NCBI GenBank assembly: GCA_009936765.1
Contig: JAACDL010000162.1
Location: 1-5,102 of the forward strand
Direction: 5' to 3'
Length of the DNA stretch: 5,102 nucleotides
Source of the DNA: Methanobacteriota archaeon
Lineage (GTDB): Archaea > Thermoplasmatota > Poseidoniia > Poseidoniales > Poseidoniaceae
The position numbers and the translations under genes were made by a program. This document shows, piece by piece, positions 1 through 5,102 of the stretch; positions within the stretch are counted from its first letter, which is position 1, and every line of letters begins with the position of its first letter. Under the pieces are notes generated by a model that made no database searches, was not told the origin of the DNA, and was given only the letters and a program-made list of their open reading frames with translations.

Positions 1-60
1 AAGCACCAGCCGCTGAAGCACCTGCTGAAGAAGCACCAGCCGCTGAAGCACCTGCTGAAG
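1..60 (+). repeat. Perfect 30-bp tandem repeat, two copies, coding for the Ala/Pro/Glu linker
   Basis: Bases 1-30 and 31-60 are identical, and a third diverged copy starts at 61. Each unit is itself two related 15-bp halves beginning GAAGCACC. The unit is ten codons long, so gain or loss of a copy keeps the reading frame. The array may extend left of the window. Confidence 0.95.
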
Positions 61-206
61 AAGCAGCACCTGCGGCAAAAGAATCTGGTGAAACTGAAGC
101 CGGTTTGATGAAGTTGAAGAAAGACGAGTTAGTCGAGAAAGCAAAGGCGGCAGGAGTAGCAACTTCTGGTACCAAGGCGGACATCGTTGCTCGTTTACTC
201 GAGTGA
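1..206 (+). CDS. C-terminal fragment of a SAP-domain protein with Ala/Pro/Glu-rich linker
   Basis: The reading frame is open from the left edge (first full codon at 3) to TGA at 204-206, giving 67 visible residues; the start lies outside the window. Residues 1-30 are an almost pure Ala/Pro/Glu linker built from a repeated 10-residue unit (APAAEAPAEE twice, then a degenerate copy). Residues 36-66 match the SAP motif: two short helices around a Gly-Val turn, with KKDELVEKAKAAGV, then TSGTKADIVARLLE. SAP domains bind DNA or RNA, so this tail probably tethers a larger protein to nucleic acid through a flexible spacer. The catalytic or structural body of the protein is not in the window, so its function cannot be given. 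The next gene begins about 10 bp after the stop, which suggests co-transcription. Confidence 0.8.
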   Translation, partial: APAAEAPAEEAPAAEAPAEEAAPAAKESGETEAGLMKLKKDELVEKAKAAGVATSGTKADIVARLLE

Positions 207-216
207 GTTGAGCCAT

Positions 217-957
217 GTGCGACTCGGTCTCATTGGCGGCACGGCAATGACTAGCCTTGCTGCTGATGAGATTGAGGTTACAAGATCTGATGATATTGTA
301 GCACAAACAAGTTATGGCGAAGTTCCTCTAACATGTGTTCAGAGTGGCTCTAATGAGTTGATATTTTTAGAAAGGCACCACGGAGAGGGTACAACTCCTC
401 CTCACAACATAAATCACCGTGCCAATATTGAGGCTATGGCAGGCGCAGGGGTCGATGCGATTCTTGCGGTTTGTTCGGTAGGGACAATTCCAGAGGATTT
501 TCCTCCTGGGTCAGTTGGATACGCCTCTCAATACATTGATTTTACAGGCGTTACAATGTCATTTCATGATGAAGATGCTCAATTTACTTCAATGACTAAA
601 CCTTTTGATGAAGAAATGAATCGTAAATTAGAATCTGTTCTTTCAGCATTGCAACCAGGTTTGTCGCTAGCCCGAAACTATTGGCTTGCCCAAGGACCTC
701 AATTCGAAACCACAGCCGAAATAGATGCCATTGAGAAGTTAGGTGGAGAAGTTGTCGGGATGACAATGCCTAGAGAATGTAAATTAGCGGCTGAAATTGG
801 AATTCCATATGCCGCAATTGTTGTTGCAAGTAACTGGGCTGCAGGGAGAGAGCCGGGAGATTCCGGAAAGGATCTTGACCACCTAGAGGTTTCTAGCACA
901 GCAGGTTCTAGGCTAGGTCCAGTAATCGATTGTATCAAATCCTTCAGTAATGACTAA
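217..957 (+). CDS. Purine nucleoside phosphorylase, MTAP/PNP family; probable 6-oxopurine type
   Basis: The protein (246 aa from GTG 217) belongs to the family that phosphorolyses purine nucleosides or 5'-methylthio-nucleosides to free base and (methylthio)ribose 1-phosphate in the cytosol. Visible motifs: N-terminal phosphate loop LGLIGGTAM (3-11), RHHGEGTTPPHNINHRANI (53-71), a strand and phosphate motif around AVCSVGTI (84-91), YIDFT (106-110), GPQFETTAEI (160-169), GMTMPRE (181-187) and ASNWAAG (204-210). The GTG start puts the glycine loop right after the initiator, as in relatives; TTG 187 would overlap the upstream gene, and TTG 208 is a weaker alternative. Glu164 and Asn206 align with human PNP Glu201 and Asn243, which read 6-oxopurines; MTA phosphorylases have Ser and Asp there. 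I therefore infer a methylthioinosine or inosine/guanosine phosphorylase. The first loop (GGTAMTSL for the usual GG[ST]G) is unusual. Length is normal. Confidence 0.88.
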   Translation: MRLGLIGGTAMTSLAADEIEVTRSDDIVAQTSYGEVPLTCVQSGSNELIFLERHHGEGTTPPHNINHRANIEAMAGAGVDAILAVCSVGTIPEDFPPGSVGYASQYIDFTGVTMSFHDEDAQFTSMTKPFDEEMNRKLESVLSALQPGLSLARNYWLAQGPQFETTAEIDAIEKLGGEVVGMTMPRECKLAAEIGIPYAAIVVASNWAAGREPGDSGKDLDHLEVSSTAGSRLGPVIDCIKSFSND

Positions 958-981
958 TCCTTGTGTGCCAAACCCACCTAC

Positions 982-1347
982 ATGGGGCGAAGCGTCGACG
1001 ACTGGCTTGCTACTGAAGATAATGATGAATGGAGTCAGATGATGCGTAAAGTCGCAGCATTCCATCATAAGCATGATTTCGCAGGAAATAATGGTCATGA
1101 CATGGGCTATCGTATTGCCTTAACTGTAGAAGAATTAGGGGAATTAGCAGCTGCTATAACCAAAGGTAAACCTATAGAAGAAGTTGCTGAAGAAATGGCT
1201 GACATTATGATTTTGTTGATGGGTCATTCACTTGCAATGAAAATCGACTTGAAGGCAGCATTTGAATCAAAATATGAGCGGATAATGCAACGTAACTCTA
1301 GACAAGGCAGGCTAGGCATAAGAGTCACTGAATATACCGGTGAGTAA
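982..1347 (+). CDS. MazG-like nucleotide pyrophosphohydrolase
   Basis: A 121-aa all-alpha protein of the MazG/dUTPase-like NTP-PPase superfamily, whose members hydrolyse (d)NTPs to NMP plus pyrophosphate and so remove damaged or excess nucleotides. The metal-binding signature is clear: EExxE at Glu50, Glu51 and Glu54 (VEELGELAAA), then ExxD at Glu71-Asp74 (AEEMADIMILL). The basic tail helix (KYERIMQRNSRQGR, 97-110) fits the family's substrate-side lysine/arginine region. A single domain of this size is like the short MazG-type enzymes, not the double-domain E. coli MazG. ATG 982 is chosen; TTG 961 would add seven residues and cannot be excluded, and neither has a Shine-Dalgarno site. The gene lies 24 bp after the phosphorylase, in the same frame, and runs into the next gene with a 1-bp gap. 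Base specificity cannot be read from the sequence. Confidence 0.85.
   Translation: MGRSVDDWLATEDNDEWSQMMRKVAAFHHKHDFAGNNGHDMGYRIALTVEELGELAAAITKGKPIEEVAEEMADIMILLMGHSLAMKIDLKAAFESKYERIMQRNSRQGRLGIRVTEYTGE
1339..1343 (+). promoter_or_regulatory. GGTGA Shine-Dalgarno site deciding the start of the CREST gene
   Basis: GGTGA matches the core of the archaeal/bacterial anti-Shine-Dalgarno complement and lies five bases before ATG 1349. It supports ATG 1349 over the in-frame GTG 1340, which falls inside the site. It is the only clear ribosome binding site in the window and sits in the last codons of the MazG-like gene, which suggests translational coupling. Confidence 0.55.
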
Positions 1348-1348
1348 A

Positions 1349-2101
1349 ATGAATGCTAAAAGGCTGTATTTCGCAGCCTTATTTGCATTCATTATTGTGG
1401 CTCTTTTTTATGGGCCCATCTCTCAACCTCAAGAGTATCATGATTTTGCAGATGATAGAGAGATTCTTGGAATCCCTAATGCACTCGATGTGATGTCGAA
1501 TTTAGCAATTATTTATCCCGGAGTTGTAGGTCTTGCTTTTGTACATGAAAGCAGGAAGTTATCTAAGGTGTCTGAGGATGAAATTAGTATTCAAATCACA
1601 CTGTTCTCTGGAATGATTTTGACATTTGCAGGTTCAGTTTGGTTCCATTTAGACCCAACTGATTCCACTATGTTGTGGGACCGCTTGGGAATGTCAGTTG
1701 TTATTGGTTCTTGTATCTCATTACTAATTCACGATATGTGGGATAGAAATCTCGCAGCTAAAATTCACTTGCCGATCGTTATTGCGAGTATTCTATCTGT
1801 TCTATGGTGGCCTGTTTTTGACGATTTACGAGTTTATTTCATTGTGAAACATCATCCATTTATTCTGTTCCCGATTTTTTTATTCTTTGGGCATAGGATT
1901 TATGATAAAATATCAGGATATTATTGGGGCCTTTCGATGTTTCTTCTAGCAACAATGTTTGAGTTTGCAGATCAGCAGATATTCGAAATCACAGGAATAA
2001 TTAGTGGACATACTTTGAAACATATCTCTGCCGGAATGGGTCTTTGGTTCCTTATGATTATGATTCGTGACCGTAAATTGATTTCTGTAGAAGAAGAATG
2101 A
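1349..2101 (+). CDS. Ceramidase-like CREST-superfamily membrane hydrolase
   Basis: A 250-aa polytopic membrane protein with about seven hydrophobic segments (roughly 6-24, 52-66, 83-98, 113-128, 139-157, 170-182, 191-205, with 226-239 a further one). The CREST superfamily covers alkaline ceramidases, PAQR receptors and Per1: metal-dependent, membrane-embedded amide or ester hydrolases. The active-site pattern is complete: Ser96-x3-His100, Asp111 eleven residues later (HLDPTDSTMLWD), and His221-x3-His225 (GHTLKHI). The spacing equals that of human ACER3 (Ser77, His81, Asp92, His217, His221). The N-terminal stretch YHDFADDREILGIPN and DVMSNL is typical of the bacterial ceramidase-like branch. 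Start ATG 1349 is chosen because of the GGTGA site just before it; GTG 1340 is the alternative. It follows the MazG-like stop by one base. The substrate is unknown: archaeal membranes are not expected to hold ceramides, so an N-acyl or other lipid substrate is only a guess. Confidence 0.82.
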   Translation: MNAKRLYFAALFAFIIVALFYGPISQPQEYHDFADDREILGIPNALDVMSNLAIIYPGVVGLAFVHESRKLSKVSEDEISIQITLFSGMILTFAGSVWFHLDPTDSTMLWDRLGMSVVIGSCISLLIHDMWDRNLAAKIHLPIVIASILSVLWWPVFDDLRVYFIVKHHPFILFPIFLFFGHRIYDKISGYYWGLSMFLLATMFEFADQQIFEITGIISGHTLKHISAGMGLWFLMIMIRDRKLISVEEE

Positions 2102-2151
2102 CCCAATCAAGAATAGGCAAGTATTGATTTGTAATCCCTTGTAGGACATCT

Positions 2152-3174
2152 ATGGCTCATCGAGTTGCAATCACAAAAGCAGGCTCTCCGTCTGTTTTGA
2201 AAATCTTGGAAATGGATATGCCCATTCCAAAAGAAGGTGAGGTTTGTATTGAAGTCCACTTTGCTGGAATAAACTTCGCTGATACGTTAATGCGTCTCGG
2301 GCTATATCAGCCTAGGCCACCTTTTCCTTTCACTCCAGGTTATGAATTAAGTGGAACAATAAATTCTCTTGGTAGTGGGGTAACTGGATTTGAAGTTGGA
2401 CAAAGGGTTGTTGCTGCAATGCCAACAGGTGGTCAATCTAGCCATGTGACAGTAAAGACCTCTAGAGTAATCCCAGTTCCTGATGAGATGGGTCTGGATG
2501 AAGCTGCTGCCATGCCAGTAACTTACCTTACAGCACACCACATGTTACACTATCTTGGACATCTGAAGAAAGGCGAGACTGTTTTGATTCATGGTGGAGC
2601 TGGTGGTGTTGGAACAGCAGCATTGCAAATCTGTCAATGGGCAGGTATAGACAATGTTTGGGCGACTGCATCAGGTTCGAAATCAGAGATTATCGAATCA
2701 TTTGGAGGAATTCCTATCGATCGACACAACCAGGATTTCGTTCAGATTATCAAAGAAGCCACAGATGGCCGTGGTGTTGACCATATTCTTGACCCTATTG
2801 GCGGTGACAACCTTACCCGCAGTTTATCGGTTCTAGCAGAGGGCGGAAGACTCTACACATATGGAATGTCGGCTGCGGCTCCTTCTTCTAAAAGGTCGAT
2901 GATTCGAGCGTTCTTAGCTTGGAGAAAAACACCTAAGTTTGATCCTCTAAAATTGATGACCCGAAATCGTGGTGTATTTGGGGTTCATATGGGGACTTGG
3001 AAAGATGAAGATGCAATGTCTGAGCAACTATACAAAATAATGGAAGGAATCAAGTTAGGTCATCTCAAACCGGTTATCGATTCAGTATTTGATGCAGAAG
3101 ATGTAGCGGATGCTCATCAATATATTCACGATGCAAAAAACATCGGAAAAGTTCTATTACGTTTCAAAAAATGA
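2152..3174 (+). CDS. VAT-1/quinone-oxidoreductase-like MDR family protein
   Basis: A 340-aa, full-length, zinc-free medium-chain dehydrogenase/reductase. The N-terminal GroES-like domain (about 1-125) has AGINFADTLMRLGLYQ (38-53) and TPGYELSG (61-68); the cysteine/histidine ligands of zinc alcohol dehydrogenases are absent. The Rossmann domain carries the nucleotide loop HGGAGGVG (147-154) and SGSK (174-177), a Ser/Lys pair that normally favours NADPH. The stretches DPIGGDN (214-220), YTYGMSAA (235-242) and NRGVFGVHMG (272-281), with the C-terminal KNIGKVLL, resemble the VAT-1 branch more than classical zeta-crystallin. The likely activity is NADPH-dependent reduction of quinones or enones; the true substrate is unknown. 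ATG 2152 directly begins the first beta strand and has no Shine-Dalgarno site. The 50-bp gap upstream contains a TATTGATTT stretch (2122-2130) near -26, so a separate leaderless promoter is possible. Confidence 0.88.
   Translation: MAHRVAITKAGSPSVLKILEMDMPIPKEGEVCIEVHFAGINFADTLMRLGLYQPRPPFPFTPGYELSGTINSLGSGVTGFEVGQRVVAAMPTGGQSSHVTVKTSRVIPVPDEMGLDEAAAMPVTYLTAHHMLHYLGHLKKGETVLIHGGAGGVGTAALQICQWAGIDNVWATASGSKSEIIESFGGIPIDRHNQDFVQIIKEATDGRGVDHILDPIGGDNLTRSLSVLAEGGRLYTYGMSAAAPSSKRSMIRAFLAWRKTPKFDPLKLMTRNRGVFGVHMGTWKDEDAMSEQLYKIMEGIKLGHLKPVIDSVFDAEDVADAHQYIHDAKNIGKVLLRFKK
3166..3171 (-). terminator. Possible oligo-T termination signal for lemA
   Basis: On the minus strand, six T residues lie about 14 bp past the lemA stop, inside the last codons of the convergent oxidoreductase gene. 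Archaeal RNA polymerase commonly stops at such U-tracts without a hairpin. A six-base run coding for lysines on the other strand can also arise by chance. Confidence 0.3.
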
Positions 3175-3184
3175 ACTAATTGTA

Positions 3185-3763
3185 CTAGTCGAAACTAATC
3201 TGGACAGCTTCTCTCTGAACCGGGTCGGTTACTTCGAATAAGTCACGGCGCATTGCATTCTTCATGCCTGCAACGATGCTGGTTGGAATCATCTGAATTG
3301 CTGCATTCCAGTTAGTAGCGCTAGCATTGTAGAACTCACGTCGGTCGGAAACTGGATTCTCAATTGAGACAAGTTGATTCTGGACATTTACGAAAGAAGT
3401 GTCTGCTTTTAATTCAGGGTATTGCTCAGCAACCATGTTGATTCTTGGCATTAGGCCAGCAAGTGCACCTTCTGCAGCTCCAACTCCACGCACGTCACCT
3501 GACGCTAGAGCACCAGCAGCAGTTTGTCGTGCTAATGCAAATTGCTCGAAGATTTCACGCTCATGCTTAGCGTATCCTTTGACGATGTTTACCAAGTTTG
3601 GAATCATGTCATACCGTTGTTTTAGCAGAACATCAATGTCAGACCAAGACTTGTTTACGTTCTCTTCTAGGCGAACTAATCTGTTCCATGTGCTAATGAA
3701 CCATATAAGAAGAATTATTGCTACAATTCCTGCTATTACTCCAATAATGATGCCTGCGCTCAT
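3185..3763 (-). CDS. lemA: LemA family membrane protein
   Basis: A 192-aa protein with one N-terminal membrane helix (about residues 3-24) and a short outside tail, then a helical domain. The LemA signature is strong: NRLVRLEENV (27-36), SWSDIDVLLKQRYDMIPNLV (39-58), VKGYAKHE (61-68), YPELKAD (115-121) and RREFYN (141-146). LemA proteins are widespread in bacteria and also occur in archaea; their biochemical role is not settled, with proposed links to envelope function and often to a TPM-domain partner gene. No such partner is next to it here. The start is ATG 3763, which places the membrane helix at the very N-terminus; GTG 3787 would add eight residues with charged MYHIPRRH. The gene converges on the oxidoreductase with 10 bp between the stops and diverges from the Asp-box lipoprotein gene. 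Confidence 0.92.
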   Translation of the reverse strand: MSAGIIIGVIAGIVAIILLIWFISTWNRLVRLEENVNKSWSDIDVLLKQRYDMIPNLVNIVKGYAKHEREIFEQFALARQTAAGALASGDVRGVGAAEGALAGLMPRINMVAEQYPELKADTSFVNVQNQLVSIENPVSDRREFYNASATNWNAAIQMIPTSIVAGMKNAMRRDLFEVTDPVQREAVQISFD

Positions 3764-3846
3764 ATGCCTACGAGGAATATGATACACTTCAAGTGTTCCA
3801 TTACATAAAGAGGAGAGTTATTCAATAAGGCACAACACGATTGTAT
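3764..3846. promoter_or_regulatory. Divergent promoter region between lemA and the lipoprotein gene
   Basis: These 83 bp hold no gene. TTACATAAA (3801-3809; TTTATGTAA on the other strand) resembles an archaeal TATA box and is centred on 3805, 42 bp from both start codons. Initiation about 26 bp from it in either direction would give short leaders of roughly 16 bases. No clear purine-rich BRE is seen on either side, and neither gene has a Shine-Dalgarno site. The call rests on eye inspection alone. Confidence 0.4.
3784..3796. promoter_or_regulatory. 13-bp palindrome, possible operator
   Basis: ACACTT-C-AAGTGT is a perfect 6-bp inverted repeat around one central base. It lies between the TATA-like element and the lemA start, near where lemA transcripts would begin, so a bound repressor dimer could block lemA. 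No second copy was seen in the window. Chance occurrence is possible. Confidence 0.3.
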
Positions 3847-5102
3847 ATGCGCATCGGTGTCGTGTTTACACTATTGATACTTTCAACCCAAGTTCTTGCT
3901 GGTTGCTTCGGTGATGAGGGAGTTGAGGAAGAAGCCGTAGTTGAAACACCTTTAGATGGCTTATTCACTACCACAAGTTGGTACCATTACCCAGGTGCTG
4001 TTAACGCATCTAATGACTCAATAGGTTACGATAATCTAACGGGTAACTCAACTCCATATCCAGTGGTTGGAACATACTATGGCATAGGGGACACCACTTT
4101 TGAACCAACAATCGGAGTTACATCAACCGGGGGGATTCATTACGCATCTTTCGGCGGTGCAGGTACTGGAAGTATGGTCTACACTTCTATGGACCAAGGT
4201 CAAACTTGGACTAATATGGGGCCATTCAACCCAGTCTTGCCAGATGTTGGTCAAGTGCCATCTTCTAACGACCCTTACATTTATGTCGACAAATGGACCG
4301 ATCGCATTGTTAAATTTGACATGCATGCTTTGACGGCCATGTTTGTTGAATATTCTGACGATGATGGTGAAACATGGTCAATACCTTTCACTGCTGAAGG
4401 ATATTACACACCTCAAGACCACCAATCAATTGCTTCAATGCCAGATATTGATGGAGTTGCAATGTATGACACTATCTTCGTATTCTGTATCAATACTGGA
4501 AGTTCGGCTGCTGGCCCTCAATGCTCACGATCAATGAATGGAGGTTTGACATGGGACATTCAACGCCCCGGATACCCTACAGATACAGCCCAATGCTCTG
4601 GATTACACGGACACCTTGCCGGCTCCAATGATGGTGCGATATATCGAGGCAATCCTTCATGTGAAGGCCCTGCGGTGTATCGAAGTATAGATGGTGGTTA
4701 CACTTGGACTGAACACACAATTACAACAACTGTTCCTATGCAACAAGGATGGCATAGTCATGAAGTAGCAGTAGCTGCGGATGAAGCAGGAAACCTCTTT
4801 GCATCCTGGATTAGTATTGACGACATGCCTTGGATGGCATATTCTCGTGACCAAGGGGATACTTGGTCAGAGCCAATGATGGTGGCTCCACCTGGTGTTA
4901 ATGAAACCGGATTCCCTACAATATTTGCAGGAGAAGAAGGAAGAGTAGTAGTTGGATACATTGGAGAAGGGGATGACAATGGTGGATGGTCTGGTTACAT
5001 GTCTGTAATGACCGATGCATTCGCTGAAAAACCACTTATCACTACAGTTGCAGTAAATTCGCCAGATGATCCTCTTGACATTACCGATGATTGTGGAAAT
5101 GT
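3847..5102 (+). CDS. Secreted lipoprotein with Asp-box (BNR) beta-propeller, right end cut off
   Basis: The frame is open from ATG 3847 to the window edge: 418 residues and two extra bases, no stop. TAA at 3826 in the same frame limits the start, leaving only ATG 3847 or TTG 3841. Residues 1-20 are a lipoprotein signal peptide: Arg2, a hydrophobic core, and the lipobox LAGC with Cys20 as the lipid anchor, followed by an acidic spacer (21-36). Five Asp-boxes (S-x-D-x-G-x-T-W) lie at 114-121, 170-177, 229-236, 280-287 and 333-340, spaced 51-59 residues, which is typical of sialidase-like propeller blades; the third has Asn231 for Asp. From about 395 a Pro/Asp-rich stretch may begin another domain. 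It probably faces the outside on the membrane and binds or cleaves a glycan or protein, but no sialidase FRIP-type arginine motif is visible. It is divergent from lemA. Confidence 0.85.
   Translation, partial: MRIGVVFTLLILSTQVLAGCFGDEGVEEEAVVETPLDGLFTTTSWYHYPGAVNASNDSIGYDNLTGNSTPYPVVGTYYGIGDTTFEPTIGVTSTGGIHYASFGGAGTGSMVYTSMDQGQTWTNMGPFNPVLPDVGQVPSSNDPYIYVDKWTDRIVKFDMHALTAMFVEYSDDDGETWSIPFTAEGYYTPQDHQSIASMPDIDGVAMYDTIFVFCINTGSSAAGPQCSRSMNGGLTWDIQRPGYPTDTAQCSGLHGHLAGSNDGAIYRGNPSCEGPAVYRSIDGGYTWTEHTITTTVPMQQGWHSHEVAVAADEAGNLFASWISIDDMPWMAYSRDQGDTWSEPMMVAPPGVNETGFPTIFAGEEGRVVVGYIGEGDDNGGWSGYMSVMTDAFAEKPLITTVAVNSPDDPLDITDDCGN

Noticed and set aside
1..80. Direct repeats as a CRISPR array
   Set aside because: The copies are contiguous without spacers, and they encode a regular Ala/Pro/Glu linker in an open frame.
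187..216. Longer phosphorylase start at TTG 187
   Set aside because: It would overlap the SAP gene by 20 bp and add ten residues before the glycine loop that normally follows the initiator; GTG 217 fits the family better.
2102..2151. Independent promoter before the oxidoreductase gene
   Set aside because: The TATTGATTT stretch is a weak match in AT-rich sequence and no BRE is evident, so it is mentioned in the gene entry but not called as a feature.
2654..2836. A 60-codon reading frame inside the oxidoreductase gene
   Set aside because: It is an alternative frame across the conserved Rossmann domain, with no start signal or family resemblance.
2152..3174. Zinc-dependent alcohol dehydrogenase
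   Set aside because: The catalytic and structural zinc cysteines are missing; the position after AGI is NFAD, as in quinone reductases.
3399..3782. A 127-codon + strand reading frame opposite lemA
   Set aside because: It is antisense to a clearly conserved LemA sequence and shows no known motif.
4100..4979. Several short reading frames on both strands in the right-hand part
   Set aside because: They lack recognisable domains and lie in other frames of the lipoprotein gene, whose frame has the signal peptide and repeats.
3847..5102. Active sialidase (neuraminidase)
   Set aside because: Asp-boxes alone are structural and occur in many propeller proteins. No FRIP/YRIP arginine motif is visible in the part present, so only a propeller lipoprotein is called.

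Overview
This window looks like gene-dense, moderately AT-rich prokaryotic DNA. My best guess is a marine planktonic archaeon related to Candidatus Poseidoniales (Marine Group II Euryarchaeota). The hints are mostly absent Shine-Dalgarno sites, one GGTGA site inside the operon, TATA-like sequence before the divergent genes, an oligo-T run after lemA, and an acidic LAGC lipoprotein. This placement is inference; no rRNA or universal marker is present.

Layout. Positions 1-206 hold the C-terminus of a protein with an Ala/Pro/Glu linker, encoded by a perfect 30-bp tandem repeat, and a SAP-type DNA/RNA-binding domain. A tight + strand run follows: a purine nucleoside phosphorylase of the MTAP/PNP family (217-957), a MazG-like nucleotide pyrophosphohydrolase (982-1347), and a ceramidase-like CREST-superfamily membrane hydrolase (1349-2101). 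After 50 bp comes a VAT-1/quinone-reductase-like oxidoreductase (2152-3174). It converges with a minus-strand lemA (3185-3763), with 10 bp between the stops. An 83-bp divergent intergenic region separates lemA from a large secreted lipoprotein with five Asp-box (BNR) repeats. That gene starts at 3847 and is still open at the right edge.

How the genes may work together. The phosphorylase and the MazG-like enzyme both act on nucleosides or nucleotides, and their tight packing suggests a shared transcript for salvage and pool cleaning. The CREST hydrolase is probably co-translated with them but its substrate is unknown. LemA and the Asp-box lipoprotein are both envelope proteins read from one divergent promoter region.

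No clear new multi-gene defence or mobile system is visible. The points most worth a second look are: the phosphorylase carries the Glu/Asn pair of 6-oxopurine enzymes rather than the Ser/Asp pair of MTA phosphorylases; a complete CREST metal site occurs in a probable archaeon; and the divergent promoter is nearly symmetric.
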